From: Ephemerocybe angulata
Lineage: Eukaryota; Basidiomycota; Agaricomycetes; Agaricales; Psathyrellaceae
Reading direction: 5' to 3'
Length of the DNA stretch: 64,000 nt
Assembly: GCA_013368325.1 (NCBI GenBank)
Contig: JAACJK010000227.1
Span: 310,001-374,000, forward strand
The translations under genes and the position numbers were made by a program. The notes beneath the pieces are model-generated. The model saw only the letters and a list, made by a program, of their open reading frames with translations, did no database searches and was not told where the DNA came from. Positions 40,412 to 51,939 of this stretch are shown here, piece by piece; position 1 is the stretch's first letter, and each line of letters begins with the position of its first letter.

Positions 40412-43400
40412 ATCGAGATGATAAAGCAAGATTACAAGTGCAGGGTTAGGTCGAAGGTAAACGTAGGGAGAAACCTTCCGTCAAGCGTCAATACCCACGA
40501 CTTATGTCTCAGGGCTTACATTGTCTCATTTTGTGGGTACCGGTCATGTGAGATAACCCGGCTTCTGGCCGAACTTGGCACGTGCGTCCAATCTGAGTAC
40601 AGGTAGCCTTGGACTGTTACAGTTCTATGTACAACTACCCCCAATCAAAGCATTTGTGTGTCTTATCCAGGCATTCCCGAATTCCTTCTTGCCTGATGCT
40701 TGATACGCCGATACGGCTCTGCGAGATCTCATGGACCCGATGGGCGCTTAAACGGTCTCTCAGCTGACTTTGACGTCATACATGGATAACCACCATCAGA
40801 CACGAGGCGCCCTCACTTCCACGACGAGTACCACTGACCGTTGAAGAGCGCCACATGGCTGTTGTCCCTGCTGTTCCTACGATTGTGTAAGTCCTCCGAA
40901 TACGTGTCCGAGACCTCAGGAAGGGTTGTGACTGCCCGGAATACCTTGATTGAATGGGATGTCGCTCGCTTTCCCATATGCTTGTTTTCTTACGAGCCAG
41001 GGTATATATATAAAGGCTAATCACGTACATACTATCCAGAAACCCTATATACCCAGGTATGTCCTATAAAATGGTATCAATCCAAACTGAAACCACATCA
41101 CTTGCAATCACCAGCTCCATGTGTTCTTTCCCAGAGCACTCTCCGCACCGTCCCACTCCGCACCGTGCGCACCGTCCCTCTCCTGACTCGCCGCCATCAT
41201 CAAGAGAGCCGGTCCCGCAACCATGTTATCATCCCTAACCGACGACCCGTCCCCCTTGACGATAGAAAGCCACACAGCGCCCTTTCCATCGACGCCCTGG
41301 GGCACAGTCACGGAGAAGCTACCATCGGGAGAAACCTGTTTGAATGGGCTAGATCTGGGTGAATGGAACGGGGAGGACAAGGCGGCGTTCGCTTCAACGC
41401 CGATGCGACGGTGAGTTTCGTTTGGTGGGGTGGTTGGGGTGCGCCATAAGACCACCCACATATACTCAGGGTACCCCTGCATTGACTCTGAAACGGTGTG
41501 TAGATGCAGAGATAGTCTCATTGCCTGTGTGAGGGGGATTGAAAGGAGAAGTGTTCTGTCTCCTTTATGCGCGACTTCGTCGCTCCCCGAGGGTACGTAC
41601 TGACAAGCGGTGGGATTCGGGAATTGCAATCACATCTTACGCAGTCGAGTATTTTACCGTAAATTTGATGCTTATTGAATGGATCTCTGTGAAGGGAGTG
41701 GGGCAAGAGTTGGGATACGAACACAGGAGGCGCGTATGTGCAGTGACCGAATTGTCAGATTCTTTCAAGTGTTCATTTTGATATTTTGGTGCCAGGGATT
41801 CTTTATTACGGCAATAAAGTGGTACAAAATTGATATTAAACTGTAAAAGCGGCCACTAGAGTGGTACTTCTGCGCTGAAAATGCGTATTTTGAGAGAGCG
41901 CTTATCTTATCTTGGGCGCCTAATTCTGATTCTCGTTTTGTTCGCGTGAGATCTTGGCCAAGATTTCACTTTTGGGCCAGATATACTTTAGCACGTCATA
42001 GATAGCACTGCATAGACTGTCTAACTACCTTACCCATCTAAATGCTGGTCGAGATGTCAACTGCATTTGGTGCGCGAGTTTGGCGCGTGTCGGGACTTGG
42101 CACAGGAACTTACCAAAATCTTTTTGATTTCTTTTTCGGTCCCAGGGCTTCACGTATGTAAGACCCGAAATAGCATGGCAGTGAACTCATGTGTGTACGT
42201 ACCTCTGAGTCTATCCATATGGGTGTCTGTCATGCTCTCTAGGCTTGCTCCGGTCGGAGAACTTTACGGAGCGTGATCATGTTGCGCACCGATGGGGGTT
42301 GCTTTAGGAGACTGCGCGCCGCACCAACCTCAAATATCGTGAGATCTGACCGAGCTACAGGTTTGGTACAAACAAGGTGCATGTATCATGGCGCTGCAGA
42401 ACTGTGATGTAGCTTTTGGGGGATGCGAAGAGGCGCCGCGCGCCGTGCTGACTTCATGACTTGTGTGTTTAAGTCACCTAGATTTCCGAATCACCCGCCG
42501 GGTGACGATATCTGAATTCACGCGCTGTTCCCGGTGTCATCGAATCTATTTCAAAACTACAATTCACACATACACACACAATACACTACCCTTACGGTTG
42601 GGGGGTTAGGGGCCAGGCTGACTTAGCGTAAGCTTACCCTAAGTCAGGTCTGCGGGTTCAGCTACGCCAACCGCTACGCAGGGGAGCCCACGCATTGCAC
42701 ACGCGTACTCATGGATATCTGCAACATCCCCGACTCCACGAAGTGGGGAGGGTTCTGTCAGCTAAAAACACGTACGTCCCTAGTATTTCGAGATGGTAAG
42801 CGTGGGAACCTGGAAGGAAGACGGCGAGAGTTCGATTCCCGCCCATGGTCAGTCCCCAACATAATCGAAGACATACGATATATCCCCGACTCCACCAAGT
42901 GGGAGGAGGGTCCATGAAAACGGGAATTTCACTGCCAAAGGACATGGTATGCATGCTGTATCCCAAAGATATTTACTTGCCGTTCGATGCTCGCCCTTCC
43001 TCCCCCTCGACAACCTTTGTTTGGTCACCATTGTCAGAAGCGACCCTCACGCATCCCTGTCCCCTGACTTAGCCGGTCGTGCTAAATACTGCCCTTGCCC
43101 TTTGACGAGTACTTCACGACAAATGACCTCCGTTCTATGTTCTATGACCACTTGGATAATTCTGACCTATGAGTCTATCGCGCCCTCTGATCCAGGACGA
43201 AGATGACTCCAAGGAGGAGTGGTGATTGTGGTCCAGTGGAGGAAGGTTGGAGGTAGTTTAGTTTCAAGCCCTGCAAGCCTGCAGAAGTCCCCATGACGTG
43301 CATCGCTCTAATATCCTGTTTCTCGAGCCGCGAGCGTTGCGAGCTGTGCATTTATCACTCCGTGTAATCTATGGCTTCAGGCCCGGCCCCTTATATCATC

Positions 43401-44468
43401 TTACCGGGAACTATGTGAAGATAATTGCGGAATCAGAGTCTACACGTTGTCTACACGAGAGCTACATAATTGATCCTGCGAGTCGGGGACTGGCGATGCG
43501 AAGCAGCGCCGCTGGGATAGATAAGTAATGCATTCTTTCGTTTCGAAGCACAGTACCCTCAGATGAGCTTGGGTCATCCAAAGTCCCGGAACGCGCTGCC
43601 CCAAAAGCAATCAATTCAATTGACTTCTCAAACGGGCCTAGAGCTCGCGCGGGGGTATTCGTCATCGTCTCGCCCGGTCTTTTCCCGGTCTGAGTAAGCG
43701 AAAGCTGGGCATATTCTCTCTAGGAGCCTCCGCCGAGCCTTCGCAAGATGTGCGAAATATTCGTTGTGGCATCTCGCCCACAATGATTAACGCGTGCCGT
43801 CACTGATCACTCAAATTTGACGGGATACGTTCAACTTAAAATCTTAACCTGGATTTGGACGTTGCCGGGGCGACTCTCACACTGCATGCAACGGTCAGGC
43901 AGCTCGGGAGGAGCGCAGGGAGATTGCGGCCGGTGAGAGGATGAGGGTGTGCGAGGGCCCGGCGCAAAGCGCCGGGCACCCCTGGAACGTCTAGAGGCAA
44001 TGTATGAGCTTCCGGGGAGCGGGAGGTATGAAGTGGGCGTGGACGTACGTTGGAATTGCTTCTGCGAGGATCGTCGGCACAGCACTAGATCGAAGAGTGG
44101 TTAGTCCTGTAAGTCCTGCTCAATTCTAAAATCTCATCTCTCATCTTCTTTTGGACACCCCCGACACGGCTCTATGCCTGCCAACTACTATTCTGAAACA
44201 GTAATCGCATTCGTGCGCTTTTCCGCCCCATCGCACCTGAGGGAGCTGAAAAAAGGGCTCAGAAATTGGTTGGCAGGCCACCATCCAGGAGGCGTTTCGG
44301 TGAGTGATATTGCATTCTGAGCTCAACTCGCGCGCCATCACGCTAACCAAAATACAGGATTCTGTGCACGCCAGGGATCAGCCTTGACGAGTACCCCTCC
44401 TAGTGACAGCATCACAGATGCTCCTCCCACGGAGGGTCACTTCCATTTTAGGACGGATGGGTACGAGA
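40412..44468. other. Long region without a recognised gene
   Basis: Four kilobases hold no gene I can support. A minus-strand frame at 41108-41629 contains SPDGSFSVTVPQGVDGKG, faintly like a Ser/Thr-rich cell-wall protein domain, but no start, intron pattern or partner exon is convincing. Two copies of ccccgactccac(g/c)aagtggga lie 157 bp apart (about 42730 and 42886). A cacaca-rich tract is near 42570. Around 43830-44100 the DNA is GC-rich without a gene. Confidence 0.5.
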
Positions 44469-44922
44469 CTTCCATCTGTTTGCGTTCGCTTGTCTATAAA
44501 TGGATTCGTGTGGTAGGAAAGGACCCCCGTTTATGCCCTAGGATCCCGGAGGCACTTCCGGACAAAAATTTGGGATTTGGGAAACATGCCGGACCCCCTA
44601 TTCCGGACAAAATTTGGCATTTTGGCAAAATGGCTGGGAAAATTTCCCGGACATTTTGACCAAGATGTCGAAAATTTTAGCCTTTTAGAGGACGGGAAAA
44701 AATTGGGGAAAATATGATAAATGCGAAACAATTCTGAATATTTTGAAGACTAGGGGAAAATCGAAAAAAAGGCCGAAACGCCGGAGGATTTTCCGGACAT
44801 TTCCTCCCTTGAGCGGGAGGCATTTCCGGACAAAAGTCCCAAAACCTGCCTCCGGCATCTGGAGGGATAAACGGGGGTCCTGGTAGGAAGTATGGAACAA
44901 GCGAACGCAAACGGATGGAAAG
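44469..44922. repeat. Outer inverted repeat around the hAT-type MITE
   Basis: The 24 bases from 44469 (cttccatctgtttgcg...) return as reverse complement at 44898-44922 with one substitution and one indel. The MITE and its target duplication lie between the arms. Either an older palindromic element was the target, or the arms belong to a larger hairpin. Confidence 0.65.
44520..44881. mobile_element. hAT-type MITE, 362 bp
   Basis: Perfect 15-bp terminal inverted repeats aggacccccgtttat are flanked by an exact 8-bp target duplication ggtaggaa (44512-44519 and 44882-44889). Eight-base duplications are the mark of hAT transposases. The inside is non-coding, with repeated ttccggacaaaa motifs in both orientations that could fold into hairpins. 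It must have been moved by a transposase encoded elsewhere. Confidence 0.85.
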
Positions 44923-44934
44923 CCGAGACTACTC

Positions 44935-45484
44935 TGTGGCGAAGACGCCGGCTGATGTCGGACGAGCGACGAGCAGAGAGCAGAGAGCAGAGGAGCAGAG
45001 GTCGGACGAGCGACGAGCAGTGATGCAGATACAAGGGCTGTATAGTCAAAGGTAAATAGAATACAGGGAATAGGAGCGAAGCGACTATGTACCTGTATAG
45101 TCAAAGAGATCAAGTGGGGAATAATGAACGAGTAGCTACGAGTATATATGTGTCCAGATGATCTCGAACGAAAATAGAACAATAGAATGATCCAAAGAAC
45201 AATAGAGTCCATATGAGTCGATATGACTAAAAGGCAGCGCGCGGGCAGTGCGCCTGAGAACAAAGGTGTGAACAAGGTGTGAATGTGCTGTGCACGAGAA
45301 TAAGAAGCACGAACGTGCTGTGCATGAAGTGAGGGGAAGGCTCAGAAGAGCGAAGGCAGTGTGAAGGTGTGCAAGGGTGTGCAAAGGTGTGCAAGAGTGT
45401 GCAGGAATGCGCACGAATGAATAGTAAAGGAAGAAATGAAAGGAAAAGAAGAGAAAATAGGTAGGCTGACCGGTGTTCACGACA
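44935..45484 (-). repeat. Gypsy 3' LTR
   Basis: This 550-bp repeat runs from tgtggcgaag to gttcacgaca. It contains a short direct repeat (gtcggacgagcgacgagcag twice, about 44960 and 45001) and a gtgtgcaag minisatellite (about 45363-45410). Confidence 0.95.
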
Positions 45485-45518
45485 TTACCCCCCTCCTAGA
45501 ACTCATCGTCCTCGATGA

Positions 45519-48500
45519 CTATGGTCGGGGTGCCATGGGGTGTCGAAGGTGGAACTCCGCAACAGCTTCAGCTGCGTTCCCAAGGTTGGCAAGGGGTTCC
45601 CAAGAGTTCTCGCTGTCGTTGTAGCCCTTCCAGCTAATGAGGTATTCGACCCAGCGCTTTCGTCCACGCTTGACCTCCCTACTGTCCAGCACGTCCTGAA
45701 CTTCAAACTCTGTCCCGTCCTCGAGTTCAACAGGCTCTGGTGGGGGAGGTAGGATGCCGTTCGTGTCATTCCCTTTCCAGGGACTAAGCTTGTCGACGTG
45801 GAAGACAGGATGGAGGCGGGATAGAGACTGAGGGAGTGCGAGACGGTAGTCAAGGTCGCCGACCTTCTCAATGACCTTGTAGGGGCCGAGCTGGAAGTCC
45901 CCAAGCTTTCGAGTGGGCACCTTGATGTTGATGTTTTTGGCGCTGAGCCAGACGTAGTCGTCCACGGCGAAGCTGTGTGCTGTCCGTTTCCCAGCTTCAA
46001 AGGTCGTCTTCTGGCGGGCTTTCTCCATTCGTAAGGCTGCTTCAACATCTTTCCGGGTGTCTAGAAGGTCCTGAATGCGTTCGTCGACACCGCGGACCCC
46101 GGTGGTAGCGCCGATGGGAATGTTGAAGTGGGGGGAGTAGCCGTAGATAACCTCGAAGGGGGAGCGATTATAAGCAGAGTGGATGCGGGAGTTGATAACG
46201 AACTCAGCCATGGGGAGGTGCTGGTCCCAATTGTCCTGTCGTCGACTGACGTAGAAGCGGAGGTGCTTCTCGACTTCCTGGTTTGCACGCTCAGTCTGGC
46301 CATTGGCCTGAGGGTGGTAGGCTGTTGTGAGGTTGGATCCAATCCCGAGGCGTTGGAGGAGGGTGCGCATGACGTTAGAGGCGAACTGGGGTCCTCGGTC
46401 GCTGATGAAACGCAGGGGCAAACCGTGAAGGCGGAAGATTTCTCGGTAGTAGATGTCGACGACTCCTTCAGTTGAGATGGTAGAGGAGCAGGGGAGTGCG
46501 TGGATCTGCTTGGTGAAGAAGTCGGTGAAGACTATGACTGCATCGAAGCCATGGGCAGGTGGTAGCTGTGTGATGAGGTCAACTCCAACAGCCTCCCAAG
46601 GGCCTTCCGGGACGTCCATGGGCTGGGTGAGGGCACGAGGGTGCTGGGCATGCTTGCGTCGAGCACAGAGATCGCAGCCTTCGACGTACTTCTTCACAAA
46701 AGCGCGCATCGTGGGCCACCAGTACAACCGCTCGACCCGTTCGAGGGTTGCATGGTTCCCGGGATGGCCTGAAGTGGGGTCATCGTGGCACTGCTTCACC
46801 ACCTCTCGCCGGAGCTCATCGTCTGCTGGGACGTATACCTTGCCTCTGAACCGTACTAACCCATTCTCCTCTGTCCACTCTGTCAACCCGTTGACGAGTT
46901 TCTGGGGACCAAACTTGCGCAGTTTCTCTAGCCCTCCCAAGACCACAGATTCGCGTGCACTCGCGCGACGAATTCGGTCTTCTAGGGGGTTGGTGAACTG
47001 GGAAGCAGCTGCGAGTTTGGCAAAGTGTTCAGGGCGGAGGACGGTGCGCTGGGTGTTGTTGTCAGAGTCTGAGACGTGATGGTGGGGCATGCGCGAGAGG
47101 GGGTCAGCTTGGGTGTTAGCGGCACCTGGGCGGTGTTCGAGACGGAAGTCGAAGCGAGAGAGGTACAGCGCCCATCTCGCCTGTCGTCGTGCCAGATCTT
47201 GGGCAGTGCGCCAGTACTTCAGGTTAGCATGATCGGTTACGATCCGGAAGGTGTCAGGGAGACCTTCCAGGAACGGGCGCCAATCTTTGAGGGCTTCGAT
47301 GATGGCTAGCATCTCCCGGTCATAGATCTCGTAGTTTCGCTGAGCTGGGTCCATAGACGCTGATCGGAAGGCAACAGGATGCCAGGCGCCATCAGCAGAT
47401 TGCTGAAGAAGGGCACCTCCGGTGGCAAACCCAGAGGCGTTGACTTCGATGCGAGTAGGGCAGTCAGGATCCCAGAGGGCGAGGACAGGGGCCGAGATGA
47501 AGGCGTCACGGAGGGTTTCGAAAGCTTGCTGACGCTCGTCAGTCCATTCGAACACGGTGTTCTTCTTGGTGAGGTCATGGAGGGGGCGGGCGACCTTGGA
47601 GAAGTCCTTGATGAAGCGGCGGTAGAAGTTGGCAAAGCCCAGGAATCCTCGGACTTCGCGGACATTGCGCGGTACAGGCCAGCCACGGACGGCTTGGACC
47701 TTGGCAGGGTCCATGCTCACCTCTCCCTCTCGGATAACCATGCCCAGATACTCAATCTCCTCCTTCTCGAACTCACACTTCTCAGGACGCAGGTAGAGGT
47801 CATGCTGTCGCAAGCGACGGAGGACTTCGTGGGTGATGCGGCGGTGTTCTTCCAGGTCCATGGTGAAGATGAGGATGTCGTCGAGGTAGACCGCCACTTT
47901 GCCGGAGGCGACCAGATCTGAGAAGATCGAGTTCATGAGGCCCTGGAACGTGGCAGGTGAGTTGGTTAGACCGAAAAACATGACTTTGGGTTCGAAGAGG
48001 CCTCGGCTAGTAGCGAACGCAGCTTTCCATTCATCTCCCTCCTTTATGCGGACGTTGTTGTATCCCCAGCGGACGTCAAACTTGGTGAAGTATTTGGCAC
48101 CTCGAAGACGGCTGATGATGTCGGCGACAAGAGGGAGTGGGTAGCGGTTCTTGATGGTGTACTCATTGAGACGGCGATAGTCCTGGATGAAGCGGAGCGT
48201 TCCGTCCTTCTTCTTGATGAAGAAGACTGGGGAGGAGATGGGCGACTTAGAGGGCTGGATGTATCCTTTGGCAAGATTCTCCTGGAGGAACGTATCGAGT
48301 ACGGCTTGTTCGTCTAGGGACATGGGGTAGATCTTGGTGCGGATGTTAGCTGGGGCACCAGGCGTGAGTTCAATGGCATGATCCCAGTCCTTGTGGCTTG
48401 GCAGGCGAGTAGACTCTAGTTCAGAAAAGACAGCGGCGTGTTCTCGGTAGTGGGCGGGGATGATCTCATCGAGGGTTCTCTCCGGTTTACCTTTCTTCGC

Positions 48501-49508
48501 GTCCTCAGCGATCTTCTGGGAGTAGGTGAAGCCAGCCGAACACCACAGTTCCTCATCTGTGCGCTCGATGATGCCAGCTCGAAGCCAGCGGCGTCGAGTT
48601 GTTCGGTTAGCACGGATTCGGCAGAAGGGGGTTTCGGGCTTCTCTTCCACAGGAGGGGGCGGCGACGGTGGGGTAGGTTCAGGAGTTGGAGAGCTGGGGA
48701 GCGTGGGCCAGGAGGCATAGATCTCCTCCAGAATCACTCCGTCAGAGGGTTCCCCTAAGTCCAAACACGGATGTCTTTCCTCCGGCACCTCCTCTACCAA
48801 GGCGCGGGGATGACGGCGTGAAGGTAGGAGCTCTGGAACGGATGTGATGGGGTTTGGGGGTGCGCTCGAGGCATAGATCTCTTCCAGGATAGATCCATTG
48901 GACGGTTCCCCCAGAGCATGGCTTGGGTTCGGGTCCTCCGGAACATCCTCGATGGTGGCTCGGGGGTTGATGCGCACGATACCCTTCGTCCAGTCAATCT
49001 CTGGGTTAACCTGACGAAGCCAGGGGAGTCCCAGGATGATGTTCTCGCCTCCTAGGTCGGTGACAAGAAAGTCCGTCCAGCGGTTGTGGGGTCCGACCGT
49101 GAGGTGAAGACGTGCGAAGTGGGTGATGTCCCCGGCAGTGTTTGGGGAGCCATCAATGTTGCGAAGGAGGATGGGGTGACGGAGTGGGAAGGTTGTGATG
49201 TGATGCTTTAGGACAAAGGGGTGGTCAAGAAAGAGGGCGGTTGCCCCACAATCTATCATGGCTGCTGAGCTAGTGCTCCTGTTGCGACCTCTCAACGTCG
49301 TTCGTACTCGGAAATGGTCTGAAGTGGGATCGATTTCACGAATAGAACTAATGGTACATGATGAGATGGAGTCATAGGAGGAGGTGGAACACATAGCGAT
49401 GGGTACGCGTGCGGCAGTACGGACGGGCACCCGCTTCAAAAACCCGGCTTGTCGTTGGCGAGGAGCCCAAAGAGACGGTTCTGCTCGGCGAGGGCAGCCT
49501 CCAGGCAT
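45519..49508 (-). CDS. pol: Gypsy Pol polyprotein with chromodomain
   Basis: The open frame is 1329 codons and overlaps the end of Gag in another register, so expression would need a frameshift. The protease motif is IDCGA near residue 86 (usually DSGA or DTGA). RT carries QDYRRLNEYT and YLDDIL (about residue 540). RNase H follows. Its first catalytic Asp, normally in DASGFA, is Asn here (NASGFATGG, residue 690, codon at 47439-47441). The change is one transition at a former CpG. Integrase has HHCC (SGHPGNHAT, CDLCARRK) and DDE (VDLITQLP, SDRGPQF, GQTERANQ). A chromodomain ends the protein (WVEYLISWKGYNDSENSWEP). The rest looks intact. Confidence 0.92.
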   Translation of the reverse strand: MPGGCPRRAEPSLWAPRQRQAGFLKRVPVRTAARVPIAMCSTSSYDSISSCTISSIREIDPTSDHFRVRTTLRGRNRSTSSAAMIDCGATALFLDHPFVLKHHITTFPLRHPILLRNIDGSPNTAGDITHFARLHLTVGPHNRWTDFLVTDLGGENIILGLPWLRQVNPEIDWTKGIVRINPRATIEDVPEDPNPSHALGEPSNGSILEEIYASSAPPNPITSVPELLPSRRHPRALVEEVPEERHPCLDLGEPSDGVILEEIYASWPTLPSSPTPEPTPPSPPPPVEEKPETPFCRIRANRTTRRRWLRAGIIERTDEELWCSAGFTYSQKIAEDAKKGKPERTLDEIIPAHYREHAAVFSELESTRLPSHKDWDHAIELTPGAPANIRTKIYPMSLDEQAVLDTFLQENLAKGYIQPSKSPISSPVFFIKKKDGTLRFIQDYRRLNEYTIKNRYPLPLVADIISRLRGAKYFTKFDVRWGYNNVRIKEGDEWKAAFATSRGLFEPKVMFFGLTNSPATFQGLMNSIFSDLVASGKVAVYLDDILIFTMDLEEHRRITHEVLRRLRQHDLYLRPEKCEFEKEEIEYLGMVIREGEVSMDPAKVQAVRGWPVPRNVREVRGFLGFANFYRRFIKDFSKVARPLHDLTKKNTVFEWTDERQQAFETLRDAFISAPVLALWDPDCPTRIEVNASGFATGGALLQQSADGAWHPVAFRSASMDPAQRNYEIYDREMLAIIEALKDWRPFLEGLPDTFRIVTDHANLKYWRTAQDLARRQARWALYLSRFDFRLEHRPGAANTQADPLSRMPHHHVSDSDNNTQRTVLRPEHFAKLAAASQFTNPLEDRIRRASARESVVLGGLEKLRKFGPQKLVNGLTEWTEENGLVRFRGKVYVPADDELRREVVKQCHDDPTSGHPGNHATLERVERLYWWPTMRAFVKKYVEGCDLCARRKHAQHPRALTQPMDVPEGPWEAVGVDLITQLPPAHGFDAVIVFTDFFTKQIHALPCSSTISTEGVVDIYYREIFRLHGLPLRFISDRGPQFASNVMRTLLQRLGIGSNLTTAYHPQANGQTERANQEVEKHLRFYVSRRQDNWDQHLPMAEFVINSRIHSAYNRSPFEVIYGYSPHFNIPIGATTGVRGVDERIQDLLDTRKDVEAALRMEKARQKTTFEAGKRTAHSFAVDDYVWLSAKNINIKVPTRKLGDFQLGPYKVIEKVGDLDYRLALPQSLSRLHPVFHVDKLSPWKGNDTNGILPPPPEPVELEDGTEFEVQDVLDSREVKRGRKRWVEYLISWKGYNDSENSWEPLANLGNAAEAVAEFHLRHPMAPRP

Positions 49509-50707
49509 GCAAACCTAGGGTCCTCGGGCGTCGTTGAAGGGGCAGGGGACGAGACGTTGGGGGCAGAGGTCTCGCCTGGGAAGAGGGTGAAGGGGGTGTC
49601 GCTGGTCGTGGCAGCTGCCTTCTGGGAGCGTCGGGCTCCTCGGCCTTTCTCATTGCCTAGGTACTTGTCCTGGCAGACGGCCTCGATGTGCCCGATGCGG
49701 GCGCAGTATCCACACTTGGTGGCCTCGTGTCCTCCTGCTGACTTCAGGTGGGCCTTGGAGCCACACCCATAGCAGCGACCTCGCATGAGCTTGGTGAAGT
49801 CTTCGCGGGTGCGAGCCGTCGAGCTTCGACTAGCGTCGACATCCATGGCGTAGGGGTCGCGAGCGGCAGTGGGAGGGGAGTAGGCAGTGGAACCCTTGGT
49901 ACGAGGGCCTTCCGCCATGCTGTCGCGCATGTGGAAGTCGACCTTGACGGCGAGCTGGACAAGCTCCTCGAAGCTAGCGGGTGCTTTGGCGAAGGAGGCC
50001 ATGGTCAACCAGGCACGGGCGTCCTTGGAGAGGCCCTGCTTGAAGCGATGGCCGAGGTCCGACTCGGAGTAGTCCGTGCGTCCGGAGACCTCCTGGAAGC
50101 GCGCTGCGTACTGCGCAACCGTCTTGTTGCCCTGGGTGATGGACTCGAGTTCCCTCTGGGCTTCGGCGTTGTTGTCCGAGGCCATGAAGCGGGCCTTGAA
50201 GGCCTTGACGAACTCGTCCCACGATCCGCTGAAGGGGAAAGGGGTGACGGGGACAGCGGTCTGGTTGGCTGCGGTAGCGGCTGCAGCGGCAGCTTGGGTG
50301 GTGGCATGGGCCTCGATGTCTTGGAGGTAGCGGACGGCCCATATCACGGCTTCCCCCTGCAGGAGCGAGAGGGCGTGGATGATCTACTGCTCGGGAGCAA
50401 TCTCGTGGAAGCCGGTGATAGTGTTGAGCTTGTTGAGGGGAGCTTCCTTCGATCGGGCCCACATGGTGTAGTACTGGAGGAATCGCCGGGCGTCGGCAGA
50501 ACCTCCCTTGAAAGGCTCCGGGCGAGCCATACTGGAGCCGGTGGACACGTTGACAGCCCCAACCTGGGTGGTTTTGGTGGCTGGAACAGGTGCAGGTGCA
50601 GATCGGGCTTGGTTTTGAGCTGCGGCCAGCGTGGTCAACTGGTCATTGGTCTTTGTCTGGGCTTCTATGAGCCTCTCGAAGAGGGCTTCGATGCGATCGT
50701 CTGACAT
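49436..50707 (-). pseudogene. gag: Gypsy Gag interrupted by an amber codon
   Basis: The frame begins MSDDRIEALFERLIEAQ and runs to a tag at 50384-50386 (...FHEIAPEQ, stop). It continues in the same frame as IIHALSLLQGEAVIWAV to 49436. The capsid-like part SWDEFVKAFKARF is followed by paired zinc knuckles (CYGCGSKAH, CGYCARIGHIEAVC). The stop is probably a cag to tag change, making this Gag defective. Programmed readthrough cannot be excluded from one copy. Confidence 0.85.
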
Positions 50708-51155
50708 GGCAGGAGGTGGACTTGGGTAGTCAGGGAGCTTTGGGGAGTACGGCGGTGGTAGTGACGATGGGGGTGGGACGCGACTAGGCGGGCTGGTAGG
50801 GTGCAGGTACTGTGGGACTAGTGGTAGGACTAGTTCTCCACGAAGACCAGAGAGGTAGAAGCCTGGAATAGAATCCTGGGTTTCCTTAGCGTGGGGGCAG
50901 GGTTGTTCTGCGCAGTCGGTGTAGACAGTTGAGCCGTTCCGGTCGATATACCAGTAGACTGAGGAGAAGACTGGATCGGTGGTGGATCGGAGGTAGGCGG
51001 AGTCGATCTGTAGGCCGTGAAGGTACGGTGCACAGCTGTCCGGTTCAGAGCCGTCAGAGGTTGCAGGTGAGGGGGAACGGGTGGGTGCGATGGTGCCGGC
51101 TAGCAGGGGCTGCGAGGACGATGGACGTCGGCGCAGTTGGGAGGACTTGATCTAA

Positions 51156-51705
51156 TGTGGCGAAGACGCCGGCTGATGTCGGACGAGCGACGAGCAGAGA
51201 GCAGAGAGCAGAGGAGCAGAGGTCGGACGAGCGACGAGCAGTGATGCAGATACAAGGGCTGTATAGTCAAAGGTAAATAGAATACAGGGAATAGGAGCGA
51301 AGCGACTATGTACCTGTATAGTCAAAGAGATCAAGTGGGGAATAATGAACGAGTAGCTACGAGTATATATGTGTCCAGATGATCTCGAACGAAAATAGAA
51401 CAATAGAATGATCCAAAGAACCATAGAGTCCATATGAGTCGATATGACTAAAAGGCAGCGCGCGGGCAGTGCGCCTGAGAACAAAGGTGTGAACAAGGTG
51501 TGAATGTGCTGTGCACGAGAATAAGAAGCATGAACGTGCTGTGCATGAAGTGAGGGGAAGGCTCAGAAGAGCGAAGGCAGTGTGAAGGTGTGCAAGGGTG
51601 TGCAAAGGTGTGCAAGAGTGTGCAGGAATGCGCACGAATGAATAGTAAAGGAAGAAATGAAAGGAAAAGAAGAGAAAATAGGTAGGCTGATCGGTGTTCA
51701 CGACA
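51156..51705 (-). repeat. Gypsy 5' LTR
   Basis: This is the promoter-side 550-bp LTR. It differs from the left LTR at a few sites, for example agaaccatag for agaacaatag, and gctgatcgg for gctgaccgg. Confidence 0.95.
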
Positions 51706-51939
51706 TACGCAAGGTGATACCCCTGAATCTCGGCAAATCCAAATGCCAATACCCTGGCAATCATTGCAGTCGAGTCAATCAGGCAAGACTCAAGAGCGTG
51801 GAGCAAGTAAGTAAATAAATAAATAAAATTTATATAGCGGCGATCAGTTGGCTCGACAGATGTTGTTCTCATTTCCATACTTCGCTGTATTCATCCGTAG
51901 CAGTGCTGCACGCAGCGCCAGTCCCCGACTCCAGTTGTT

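Larger units (their letters stand above)
44935..51705 (-). mobile_element. Ty3/gypsy chromovirus LTR retrotransposon
   Basis: This element of 6771 bp is transcribed leftwards and bounded by 550-bp LTRs with TG and CA ends. I count about three differences between the LTRs, so it is recent. Gag starts at 50707 and Pol ends at 45519 with a chromodomain. The order protease, RT, RNase H, integrase, chromodomain defines chromoviruses. Flanking bases are tactc on the left and tacgc on the right, an imperfect 5-bp target duplication. A purine run (aggaggggggtaa in element sense, 45485-45497) lies next to the 3' LTR. Two apparent lesions are listed with the genes. Confidence 0.93.

Noticed and set aside
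41108..41629. Cell-wall protein gene on the minus strand
   Set aside because: One suggestive phrase only, with no start, signal peptide or consistent introns.
42790..42850. tRNA gene or tRNA-derived SINE (gagttcgattcccgcc resembles a B box)
   Set aside because: No acceptor stem, D arm or anticodon arm can be folded around it, and no second copy is seen in the window.
49748..50704. 318-codon plus-strand frame
   Set aside because: It is antisense to the gypsy Gag gene, which has zinc knuckles and capsid features.
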